DNA of 64,000 bases from G963665185 sp049723905. Lineage in GTDB: Bacteria > Desulfobacterota > Desulfovibrionia > Desulfovibrionales > Desulfovibrionaceae. The stretch is taken from NCBI RefSeq assembly GCF_049723905.1, contig NZ_JBJKFD010000001.1, positions 1,860,001 to 1,924,000 of the forward strand. The letters run 5' to 3'. Positions 24,556 to 32,545 of this stretch are shown here, piece after piece; within the stretch, counting starts at the first letter, position 1, and every line of letters starts with the position of its first letter. The position numbers and the translations under genes were made by a program. The notes below the pieces were generated by a model. The model saw only the letters and a program-made list of their open reading frames with translations. It was not told the DNA's origin and did not search any database.

Positions 24556-25056
24556 ATGGTCCGAATAGTCACCCTACTGAGCAATTTTGCCGAACGCCTA
24601 GGCATATTCATAGTCTCCATCTACGCTTTAGCCTCGTTCGTGGTTGTATCCTTGGAAGTCTTTTCCAGAATGGCGGGCTGCGCCTTTTCCTGGACAGAGG
24701 AACTGGCCCGCTGGCTCCTTGTGGCAACCTGCTTCATCGGCGCTTCCGTTGCGCTCAAGCACAAAAAACACGTAGGCGTGACCGGACTGCTCAAGAAACT
24801 GCCGGAGAAGGTCCAACGCGTGGTTCTGTTTGGCGTGTACGCCGTCGTAATCGTCTTTCTTTTCTACCTTATGATGCAGGGATTGGAGATGGCTCTCAGC
24901 CAGGGCTGGCAAACCGGTTCCGTGCTGCTCGTCTCCATGGTCTACGTCCGTATCAACATCCCGCTGGGTGCGCTGCTCATGCTCATCCACATGGCCTATT
25001 TCACGGTTCTTCTGTTCACAGAAAAAGACCTACGCCAGGCCTCGTTAGTGGAGTAG
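24556..25056 (+). CDS. dctQ: TRAP transporter small membrane subunit (DctQ)
   Basis: A 166-residue protein with four hydrophobic segments and the DctQ signature FSRMAGCAFSWTEELARWLLVA. I start at the ATG at 24556 (MVRIVTLL) after CGGAGCAG; the open frame extends 26 codons further. It stops 4 nt before dctM. Confidence 0.88.
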   Translation: MVRIVTLLSNFAERLGIFIVSIYALASFVVVSLEVFSRMAGCAFSWTEELARWLLVATCFIGASVALKHKKHVGVTGLLKKLPEKVQRVVLFGVYAVVIVFLFYLMMQGLEMALSQGWQTGSVLLVSMVYVRINIPLGALLMLIHMAYFTVLLFTEKDLRQASLVE

Positions 25057-25060
25057 TCTC

Positions 25061-26356
25061 ATGCATGAACACATTCAGCTCATTTTCATCCTTTTTCCCC
25101 TGTTCATCCTGGCGGGCATGCCCATAGCCTTCGTGCTCGGCTCCATCCCGCTCATCTATATTTTCGTTACGGATGCCATTCCCCTGGTCATGATTCCCCA
25201 GGCCATGTTCAACGGCGTGGACAGCTTTGTGCTGCTTTCCATCATGTTCTTCATCCTGGCCGGGTCGCTCATGAACAAAATAGGGCTGACCCACGACCTC
25301 ATAGCCTTTGCCGACCTCATCGTGGGGCGCATCCGGGGAAGTCTGGCTCAGATCAACGTGCTGGTCAGCATCCTCTTTGCCGGGCTAACAGGCGCTGCCG
25401 TGGCCGATGCCGCGGCCATCGGCTCCATGCTCATCCCGGCCATGGAAAAGGAAGGCTACTCCAAACAGTACGCCGCCGCGGTCACCGCCACCTCGTCCGT
25501 CATCGGGCCCATCATTCCGCCCAGCATCATCATGGTCATCTATGCGGCGGTCACCGGCCTCTCCGTAGGCGATTTGTTCATCGCAGGCATTGTGCCCGGC
25601 CTGCTCATCGGCGTGGCCCTCATGGTTTTGTGCTACTACTACGCCCGCAAGGAAAACCACCCCTGCCGCACCACGGCCATCCCCCGTGCCCAAGCTTTCC
25701 GCATCGTACGCAAGTCCGTAGCCGCCCTGCTGGTGCCTGTCATCATCATCGGCGGTATCCTCTCGGGCATGTTCACCCCCACGGAGGCCGCGGCCATTGC
25801 CTGTGTCTACTCCCTGGTCCTCGGCGTCATCGTCTTCCGCACCGTAAGCCTCAAGGCCGTGTACGAATCCTTCAAGGAAGCGGCCGTGGTCGCGTCCATG
25901 ATCCTGCTTATCATCTCCGCGGCCAAGCTGTTCTGTATCATGATGGCCATGGAGGGCATCCCCCAGACCATCAGCAGCTACATTCTGAACGTCACGGACA
26001 ACAAGTTCATCTTTCTGCTCTTTGTGAACCTTCTGCTCATCTTCATGGGCATGATTCTGGAAACGGGAGCCAACGTTCTGCTTCTGGTGCCCATCCTCAT
26101 GCCCATCGCCATGCAGTACGGCATCGACCCCCTGCACTTCGCCATCGTGGTTCTGGTCAACCTGAACATCGGTCTGGCCACTCCGCCCCTGGGCGTGGTG
26201 CTCTTTACCATCGTCCCCATCGCCAAAACATCCTTTGAAAGCATCATCCCCAAGCTGGTGCCTTTCCTGCTTGCGATGTTGGTGGTTCTTTTTGCCATGA
26301 CCTACATTCCGGACCTGGTTCTGTTCGTCCCCAAACTGCTGGGCTACGGCAGCTAA
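25061..26356 (+). CDS. dctM: TRAP transporter large membrane subunit (DctM)
   Basis: A 431-residue sodium-coupled permease of the TRAP family with about eleven to twelve hydrophobic segments. Family motifs are GLTGAAVADAAAIGSMLIPAM, IGPIIPPSIIMVIYA and NLNIGLATPPLGVVLF. Together with DctP and DctQ it imports a carboxylated sugar. Confidence 0.94.
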   Translation: MHEHIQLIFILFPLFILAGMPIAFVLGSIPLIYIFVTDAIPLVMIPQAMFNGVDSFVLLSIMFFILAGSLMNKIGLTHDLIAFADLIVGRIRGSLAQINVLVSILFAGLTGAAVADAAAIGSMLIPAMEKEGYSKQYAAAVTATSSVIGPIIPPSIIMVIYAAVTGLSVGDLFIAGIVPGLLIGVALMVLCYYYARKENHPCRTTAIPRAQAFRIVRKSVAALLVPVIIIGGILSGMFTPTEAAAIACVYSLVLGVIVFRTVSLKAVYESFKEAAVVASMILLIISAAKLFCIMMAMEGIPQTISSYILNVTDNKFIFLLFVNLLLIFMGMILETGANVLLLVPILMPIAMQYGIDPLHFAIVVLVNLNIGLATPPLGVVLFTIVPIAKTSFESIIPKLVPFLLAMLVVLFAMTYIPDLVLFVPKLLGYGS

Positions 26357-26378
26357 CCGACATTTGGAGCATAACGAC

Positions 26379-27329
26379 ATGAAAAAAGTATGTGTAACGG
26401 ATTATCACTACGAAAGCCTGAAGGTGGAGCAAGACGCCATTGAAAGTGCTGGCGCGGTTTTCGCCCCCATGCACCTGGAAGATGAAGAACAGCTTGTTCC
26501 CATTGCCGACCAGTACGACGTGTTCATCAACACCTATGTGCAGCTTACCGAACGTTCCATGTCCAAGATGAAGCCCGGTGCGGCCATCATCCGCTACGGC
26601 GTGGGCGTGGACAACGTGAACCTGGATCATGCCCGCAAATGCGGGGTCCACGTCTGCAACATCCCGGACTACGGTCTGGTGTCCGTGGCCGAATACACGC
26701 TTTCGGCCATCACCGGGCTGTTCCGCAAGCTACAGTTTTTCGACGCCAAGGTCCGCCGGAGCGATTGGAGCTACGACGACTGCGGCCCCCTGCGCAATTT
26801 CGACCAGTGCACCGTCGGCCTCATGGGCTTTGGCGGCATAGCCCGCACCCTGGCCCGCTACCTGCGCGCCGTGGGCTTCACCGTCATTGTACACGACCCC
26901 TTTGTTCCCGCCGATGCGGTAAAGGAGCAGGGCTGCACCCCAGCATCTTTTGAGGAAGTGCTTGCCCAGGCAGACCTGATAAGCCTGCACATGCCGCTTA
27001 CCGATACCACGCGCCACCTTATGAACAGCGAAACCATGGCTGCCATGAAGGACGGTGCGTATCTGGTGAACACCGCGCGCGGCCCCCTGGTGAACGGAGA
27101 GGACCTGGCCGTGGCCCTGAGCAGCGGCAAGCTTGGCGCCGCCGTGCTGGACGTGACCGAACAGGAACCCCTGCCCCTGGACTCGCCCCTTTTCAGCGCG
27201 CCCAATCTGACCCTCACACCGCATGTGGCCTGGTACAACGAACAGTCCCTTGAACGTATTCACATTTTGGCGGCGGAAGAAGCCGTACGCGCCATCCGCG
27301 GCGAAAAACTCCGCTGCGCCCTGACGTAA
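26379..27329 (+). CDS. D-isomer-specific 2-hydroxyacid dehydrogenase
   Basis: A 316-residue NAD-dependent dehydrogenase. The Rossmann motif is GLMGFGGIARTLARYL. Catalytic residues appear as Arg in NTARGPLVN, Glu in DVTEQEPLP and His in TPHVAWYNEQS. It resembles the C-terminal-binding-protein-like branch. In this operon it could oxidise or reduce a 2-hydroxy sugar acid. I start at the ATG at 26379; an upstream TTG at 26364 is in frame but overlaps the GGAG site. Confidence 0.87.
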   Translation: MKKVCVTDYHYESLKVEQDAIESAGAVFAPMHLEDEEQLVPIADQYDVFINTYVQLTERSMSKMKPGAAIIRYGVGVDNVNLDHARKCGVHVCNIPDYGLVSVAEYTLSAITGLFRKLQFFDAKVRRSDWSYDDCGPLRNFDQCTVGLMGFGGIARTLARYLRAVGFTVIVHDPFVPADAVKEQGCTPASFEEVLAQADLISLHMPLTDTTRHLMNSETMAAMKDGAYLVNTARGPLVNGEDLAVALSSGKLGAAVLDVTEQEPLPLDSPLFSAPNLTLTPHVAWYNEQSLERIHILAAEEAVRAIRGEKLRCALT

Positions 27330-27343
27330 AAAGGGAAAGAAAA

Positions 27344-28462
27344 ATGCCCAAAGCAACAGATGCACCCAGAGTATTTGCCGCCCCCGCACGCTATGTGCAG
27401 CGAAGCGGCGCACTGCGCCTGCTTGGCGAGGAAACGGCCCGGCTGGGCGAAAAGCCCCTGATTCTGGTGGACACTTTTGTCTGGTGCCACTTCGGGGATA
27501 TCATTCAGTCCTCGTTTGCCGACTGTGCGGTCGAGCCGGAATTCCGTAAGTTCGAAGGCCAGGCCACGTTCAAGGCCGCCGAGGAAACAGCGGCGGCCTG
27601 CACCCAAAACGGCTGTGACGTCATTGCCGCCGTGGGTGGTGGCAGGGTCATAGACGTGGCCAAGGCCGCAGCCATCCAATGTGGCGCGGCAATGGTGAGC
27701 GTGCCGACCATTGCCTCCAACGACGCGCCCACCAGCCGCGCCGCAGTCATGTATACCGAGGAAGGCGTACTGCAGGAGGTGGTCTTTCTGCCGCACAACC
27801 CGGCCCTTGTTCTGGTGGATACGGCCGTTATTGCCCAGGCCCCGGCCAACTTTCTGGTGTCCGGCATGGGCGACGCCCTGACCACCCACTACGAGGCAGA
27901 GCAATGTCTGGCCTCGTGCAGCCTTTCGCGGCTGGACGCCCGCCAGACGCTGACCGGCATGGCAATAGCCCGTTTGTGCCGCGACGTGGTCCTGCGCGAC
28001 GGAGTCGCGGCCCTGCACGCCGCACAACACCATGCGGTGACTCCCGCCTTGGAAAACGTGGTGGAAGCCGCTATTTTGTGCAGCGGCGTGGGCTTTGAAA
28101 ACGGGGGGCTGGCCACTGCCCACGCCCTCACGCGCGGACTTTCGGCCATGCCGGAACTGCATGGGGCACTGCACGGATACGAAGTGGCCTACGGCCTGCT
28201 GGTCCAGTTTACTCTGGAAAACAGAGAGCTGGACTTCTTCCGCGGCATGGTGGATTTTTATAGGCAGGTGGGGCTGCCCACCACCCTGGCCGACCTGGGC
28301 ATGACCCCGGCACACGGCCCGGCATACAACAAAAAGGTCCACGAAATCGCCGAAAGGACTTGCCTTTCGCCGGACAGCCATGTTTACAAAATGGCTGTTC
28401 CCGTGGACGCGGAAATCCTTGCCGACGCAATCCGTACAACGGACGCGCTCTGCACGGAATAA
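27344..28462 (+). CDS. Iron/zinc-containing alcohol dehydrogenase, glycerol-dehydrogenase-like
   Basis: A 372-residue GldA-type dehydrogenase. The nucleotide loop is AAVGGGRVIDVAKA. Metal ligands are expected at the Asp in GMGDALTTHYEA, the His in TAHALTRG and the His in LHGYEVAYG. The family oxidises glycerol and related polyols, or reduces the aldehydes. Being in a KDG operon, a role on a sugar-acid intermediate or an aldehyde product is likely. GAAAGAAAA precedes the start. Confidence 0.86.
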   Translation: MPKATDAPRVFAAPARYVQRSGALRLLGEETARLGEKPLILVDTFVWCHFGDIIQSSFADCAVEPEFRKFEGQATFKAAEETAAACTQNGCDVIAAVGGGRVIDVAKAAAIQCGAAMVSVPTIASNDAPTSRAAVMYTEEGVLQEVVFLPHNPALVLVDTAVIAQAPANFLVSGMGDALTTHYEAEQCLASCSLSRLDARQTLTGMAIARLCRDVVLRDGVAALHAAQHHAVTPALENVVEAAILCSGVGFENGGLATAHALTRGLSAMPELHGALHGYEVAYGLLVQFTLENRELDFFRGMVDFYRQVGLPTTLADLGMTPAHGPAYNKKVHEIAERTCLSPDSHVYKMAVPVDAEILADAIRTTDALCTE

Positions 28463-28500
28463 TTCCGCATTCAACACAACCTCGACGCCAGGAGAAACGA

Positions 28501-29307
28501 ATGGCTGGAGAACCGGTAGCAGCCGTCCTCAAGGCCTTCAATATAATAGACATGCTGGCTTCCGAAGGCGCCTTGGGCGTTTCGGAAATAGCCAAACGTT
28601 TGGGCACGCCCAAAAGTGGAATCCACAGGCTGCTGCAAACCCTGGCCGAAGTGGACGTGGTCGCCAGCGACCAGGAAAGCCAGAAGTACTTTCTGACCTT
28701 CAAACTTCTGGATGTCGGCTCCAAAGCCGTGGAAAACATGGGCGTGGTACGCGTGGCCGATGAACACATGCAGCGCATCAACGACACCACGGGCGAAACC
28801 GTGCACCTGGGCGTATTGGAACGAAACTCCATCGTCTACGTGCACAAGATAGACTCCAAGTACACCCTACGCATGGCCTCGCGCATCGGGAAAAGCGCAC
28901 CCGTTTATTGCACGGCACTCGGCAAGGTGCTTACCGCATGGTTGCCCGAAGCCGAGCGCGAGGCCATCATTCAAAGCATGGACTACAAAGCGCTCACACC
29001 GCACACCATCACCTCGGCCGAGGCGTTCCGCGAACGGCTGAACACGGTACGCACCAACGGCTACGCCGAAGACGCCGAAGAGCACGAAGAAGGCATCTGC
29101 TGCTTTGCCGTGCCCATCTTCGCCTACGGTGGCGAGGTGGTGGCCGGAATGAGCGTTTCCCTGCCCATCTTCCGTTACGAGCCGGAAAAGAAGGCTGCCC
29201 TGCTGGACGTCATCCTCACCCACGGCCGCGCCATCTCCGCCGCCCTGGGACATCAGGACTACCCCGGACAGGCCTCGATAAGCCAAAACCGCGCCGGAAA
29301 CGAATAG
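28501..29307 (+). CDS. IclR-family transcriptional regulator (KdgR-like)
   Basis: A 268-residue regulator. The N-terminal winged helix is AFNIIDMLASEGALGVSEIAKRLG with PKSGIHRLLQTL. The C-terminal effector domain (about 80-255) has the typical GKSAPVYCTALGKVLTAWLP and CCFAVPIFAYGGEVVAGMSVSLP stretches. It starts at the ATG at 28501 after AGGAGAAACGA. As last gene of the operon it probably represses the promoter at 20717-20751 in response to a pathway intermediate. Confidence 0.9.
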   Translation: MAGEPVAAVLKAFNIIDMLASEGALGVSEIAKRLGTPKSGIHRLLQTLAEVDVVASDQESQKYFLTFKLLDVGSKAVENMGVVRVADEHMQRINDTTGETVHLGVLERNSIVYVHKIDSKYTLRMASRIGKSAPVYCTALGKVLTAWLPEAEREAIIQSMDYKALTPHTITSAEAFRERLNTVRTNGYAEDAEEHEEGICCFAVPIFAYGGEVVAGMSVSLPIFRYEPEKKAALLDVILTHGRAISAALGHQDYPGQASISQNRAGNE

Positions 29308-29389
29308 GCAATCCGGGAGCAAAAACTCCGGCAACGCAGGATGGCGTCCCTCAAAGACATCGCCAGACACAACGCGTTCCCAACCTCTG

Positions 29390-29431
29390 AAAAAAGAAAT
29401 CTCCACCGAGTCCGGTGGGGATTTCTTTTTT
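29390..29431 (+). terminator. Terminator of the KDG operon
   Basis: AAAAAGAAATCTCCACCG (to 29408) pairs with CGGTGGGGATTTCTTTTTT (29413-29431) around a 4-nt loop, ending in a T-run. It is a strong intrinsic terminator. Confidence 0.92.
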
Positions 29432-29562
29432 CACCATTCCAGAGCCCCCGCGGGCTACCACCTCTTTTTGAGCCCCGTTCGCAATCAAAAAAAACCTTTC
29501 CCAGGGTATTAAAAAATAGAGTGCGGATTGCTTCCAACACGCAATATGGTAGGCTGGTGGGA

Positions 29563-29578
29563 AGGAAAATATTTTCCT
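29563..29578. promoter_or_regulatory. Palindromic operator candidate upstream of the lactate dehydrogenase gene
   Basis: AGGAAAATATTTTCCT is a perfect 16-bp palindrome, 92 nt before the start codon, in an otherwise gene-free 360-bp region (29308-29670). Confidence 0.5.
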
Positions 29579-29670
29579 GCTGCCATTTGCCAACCGACGG
29601 GGTAATGATACCCTGCTGTTTATCGGCAATGAATGACCGGAAACCACCAACCCCTCCCCGGAGAAACACC

Positions 29671-30621
29671 ATGGAAACACGACGAACCAAACTCGCTCTT
29701 ATCGGAATAGGAGCTGTTGGGGCGGCCTTTGCTTACGCCCTGAGCCTGAAACGGCTGGTGAACGAACTGGTGCTGGTGGACCTGGACAAAAACCGCGCCG
29801 AAGGTGAGGCCATGGACCTACGCCACGGGCTGCCGCTCATAGGCCCCATGGAAATAACCGCGGGCGAGTACGAGGACTGCGTGGGCGCGGATATCGTGGT
29901 CATCACGGCCGGTGCCAACCAAAAGCCCGGCCAGTCGCGGCTCGACCTGCTCCGCACCAACACCCGCGTGGTAACGGACATAGCCAAGAACATTCTCAAA
30001 CTTGGCGGCGAGCCCATCATCATTGTGGCCTCCAACCCCGTGGACGTGCTGACCTTTGATCTGCTCAAACAGACCGGACTGCCGAAAAACAAAATCATCG
30101 GTTCGGGCACCGTGCTGGACAGCTCGCGCCTGCGCCAGACGCTTGCCGAAACCCTGCAGGTGGACGTGCGCAGCGTCCATGCCCACGTCATCGGCGAGCA
30201 TGGCGACTCGGAACTGGCGGTCTGGAGCCAGGCCAACATCTCCTGCGTGCCCCTCAAGTATTTCTTTGCCCAGCGCGGCGTGCCCTATACCGAGGAAACA
30301 CGCGCGGAGATTCTACAGAAAGTCCGGGGCGCGGCCTATGAAATCATAAAGCGCAAGGGGTCCACGTCCAACGCCATCGGGGTGGCCCTGTGCCGCATCG
30401 TGGAAGCCATCATCAAGGACGAAAAAAGCGTGCTCACGGTTTCCACCTCGATGAAAGGCATCCACGGCCTGCCCGACGTCTGCCTGTCCATGCCCTGCGT
30501 CATCGGGGAAAACGGCATAGAAGCCGTGCTGGAATCCCTGCTGAACGACGAGGAATGCGAGGCGCTGCACGAATCGGCCAAGGTGCTGCGCAAACATGCC
30601 GAAGACATGGGGCTGGTGTAG
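29671..30621 (+). CDS. ldh: L-lactate dehydrogenase
   Basis: A 316-residue NAD-dependent enzyme of the LDH/MDH family. The cofactor motif is GIGAVGAA (11-18). The substrate loop AGANQKPGQSRLDLL has the LDH-type Gln rather than the Arg of malate dehydrogenase. The catalytic His is in IGEHGDSELAVWS. It interconverts pyruvate and L-lactate. I start at the ATG at 29671 after GGAGAAACACC. It lies after the KDG operon terminator as its own unit. Confidence 0.92.
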   Translation: METRRTKLALIGIGAVGAAFAYALSLKRLVNELVLVDLDKNRAEGEAMDLRHGLPLIGPMEITAGEYEDCVGADIVVITAGANQKPGQSRLDLLRTNTRVVTDIAKNILKLGGEPIIIVASNPVDVLTFDLLKQTGLPKNKIIGSGTVLDSSRLRQTLAETLQVDVRSVHAHVIGEHGDSELAVWSQANISCVPLKYFFAQRGVPYTEETRAEILQKVRGAAYEIIKRKGSTSNAIGVALCRIVEAIIKDEKSVLTVSTSMKGIHGLPDVCLSMPCVIGENGIEAVLESLLNDEECEALHESAKVLRKHAEDMGLV

Positions 30622-31086
30622 CGCCACGCCGAAAAAAAAAAGCGGAGCACCGGGGCCCCCGGAATCAGCCCCCAAAGGCCCGCCCCCTGTCCGGAGCCAG
30701 CCCCTGGCCCATGTAAAACCCGTCCAAGTAGAAACAACCTCCTCCATCTTCCGCATGTCCTGGCGTATTACAGGCCGAAAGGCCGGAGGGCATGCGGAAG
30801 AACACAAGTCCTCCAAAGCCGCCCCAAAAGCCTCCTTCCCGTGCCCTTCCGGGGGGACACTCCACCTTTGTGCGCCGGAAAGACGAAAACATCTTTTTTT
30901 GTTGTTTTTGCAACGGAAACAACCCGCAAATTGAGGCATGCATCTGTATTTATGTTGAATGAGTTCAGGATGTAGCCGAGTTGTTGGATCAACGGCTGGA
31001 TGGAACGGGAATTGGGAGTTCCGTTCCGGACACATCCGGCCGGGTTGATATGAATGGTTCCACACTCCCGCCCGGTAGGAGTCTTT
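30622..31086. other. Structured non-coding interval
   Basis: 465 bp without a supportable gene. The left part is GC-rich. CTTCCGCATG (30748-30757) pairs perfectly with CATGCGGAAG (30791-30800), enclosing a small GGCCGAAAGGCC hairpin (30774-30785). After 30890 the sequence becomes AT-rich and must carry the promoter of the NhaC gene. Confidence 0.5.
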
Positions 31087-32514
31087 ATGAGCCCGGACGA
31101 AAGAAAGCCTTCGCTTTTATGGGCCTTGCTTACCTTTTTGCTTCCCGTTGCCATTATTCTTTACGGCACCGTCTTTGTCGGTGTCCGCCCCCCCATTCTT
31201 CCCCTGCTTGTGGCCGTGGCTGTTGCCGGTATCATGTGCCTGAAGATCGGCTACTCGTGGAACGAGCTGCAGGAAGGAATGCTTGCCGCCGTGGGCCGCA
31301 TCCAATTGGCGGTGGCCATTCTGATGCTGGTGGGCATGATCATTGCCGCCTGGATGGCCTCAGGAACCATACCGGCCATCATCTATTGGGGGCTGCGCCT
31401 CATTGCCCCGGAACATTTTCTGGTTTCCGCCTTCCTCCTCTGTGCCGTGGCCTCGCTGGCAACGGGTACGTCCTTCGGAACCATGGGAACCATCGGCGTC
31501 GCCCTGATAGGCGTGGGCGGAGCCATGAACTTCACCCCGGCCTGGACCGTGGGAGCCATTGTTTCCGGCGCCTACTTCGGGGACAAGATGTCTCCGGTTT
31601 CCGATTCCACGAACATTGCGGCCACGGTCTGCGAAGTGCCGCTGTTCACACACATTTCCTCCATGCTCTGGACCACCATTCCAGCAGCCGTCGTGGCCAT
31701 CGTCGGCTATGAAATCCTCGGCTCCATGCATACCGGCAATCTGAGCGGCATCGGCAGCATCAATACCATCCTCACCACTCTGGAAGCCTCGTACAGTCTT
31801 TCGCCCATCGCCTTCATTCCTCCCGTGCTGATGATCATCCTGGCCTACAAACGGCTGCCGGTTCTGCCGGTCATGGTCGTCTGCCTGGTGAGCGCCCTGG
31901 CCATAGCCATGTTCGAAGGCGCAACACTTTCCGCCCTGGCAAAGCAGCTGACCACCGGCTACAAGGCCACGACCGCATCGGGCGAGCTGAACAAGCTCCT
32001 CTCCCGCGGCGGCCTGATGAGCATCATGGTGACCATTCTCCTGCTGACCAGCGGCATGGCCTTTGGCGGCATATTGGAAAAGGCCCGCGTGCTGGAAGTA
32101 CTGCTGGACGCCATGTTGCGCGGTGCCAAGTCCACCATTTCCCTGGTGGGCGCAACCCTGGTGGCCGCCTACATCATCCTGCTGGGAACCGGCAGCCAGA
32201 TTCTTGCTGTCGTCGTGCCCGGACGCGCCTTTGCCGACGCCTTCAAGGACGCGAAAATCGATGCCCGTATCCTGTCCAGAACCTGCGAGGACGCAGGCAC
32301 GCTCGGCTGCCCCCTGGTTCCCTGGAGCGTGCATGCCTTTTACATTTTGGGCGTCCTCGGCGTCAGTGCCGTGGATTTTCTGCCCTATGCCTTTCTGAAC
32401 ATTGCCGTCCCAGTCTTTTCCGTACTCTGCGCCATTACGGGATTCGGCATTGTGACCCGCGACGGCAAGCCGGTCCGCTCCCTGCGTTCCGGCAAGGCAT
32501 CCAACGCCGCCTAA
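31087..32514 (+). CDS. nhaC: NhaC-family Na+/H+ antiporter
   Basis: A 475-residue inner-membrane protein with about eleven to twelve hydrophobic segments and NhaC-type motifs (SLATGTSFGTMGTIGVALIGVG, GAYFGDKMSPVSDSTNIAA). The family includes plain sodium/proton antiporters and MleN-type malate/lactate exchangers, so an organic-anion exchange is possible. I start at the ATG at 31087 after TAGGAG. It is 31 bp upstream of the sulfatase-like gene and probably cotranscribed. Confidence 0.87.
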   Translation: MSPDERKPSLLWALLTFLLPVAIILYGTVFVGVRPPILPLLVAVAVAGIMCLKIGYSWNELQEGMLAAVGRIQLAVAILMLVGMIIAAWMASGTIPAIIYWGLRLIAPEHFLVSAFLLCAVASLATGTSFGTMGTIGVALIGVGGAMNFTPAWTVGAIVSGAYFGDKMSPVSDSTNIAATVCEVPLFTHISSMLWTTIPAAVVAIVGYEILGSMHTGNLSGIGSINTILTTLEASYSLSPIAFIPPVLMIILAYKRLPVLPVMVVCLVSALAIAMFEGATLSALAKQLTTGYKATTASGELNKLLSRGGLMSIMVTILLLTSGMAFGGILEKARVLEVLLDAMLRGAKSTISLVGATLVAAYIILLGTGSQILAVVVPGRAFADAFKDAKIDARILSRTCEDAGTLGCPLVPWSVHAFYILGVLGVSAVDFLPYAFLNIAVPVFSVLCAITGFGIVTRDGKPVRSLRSGKASNAA

Positions 32515-32545
32515 ACCTGCTGCTCACTGAACAAAGGAGCACACC

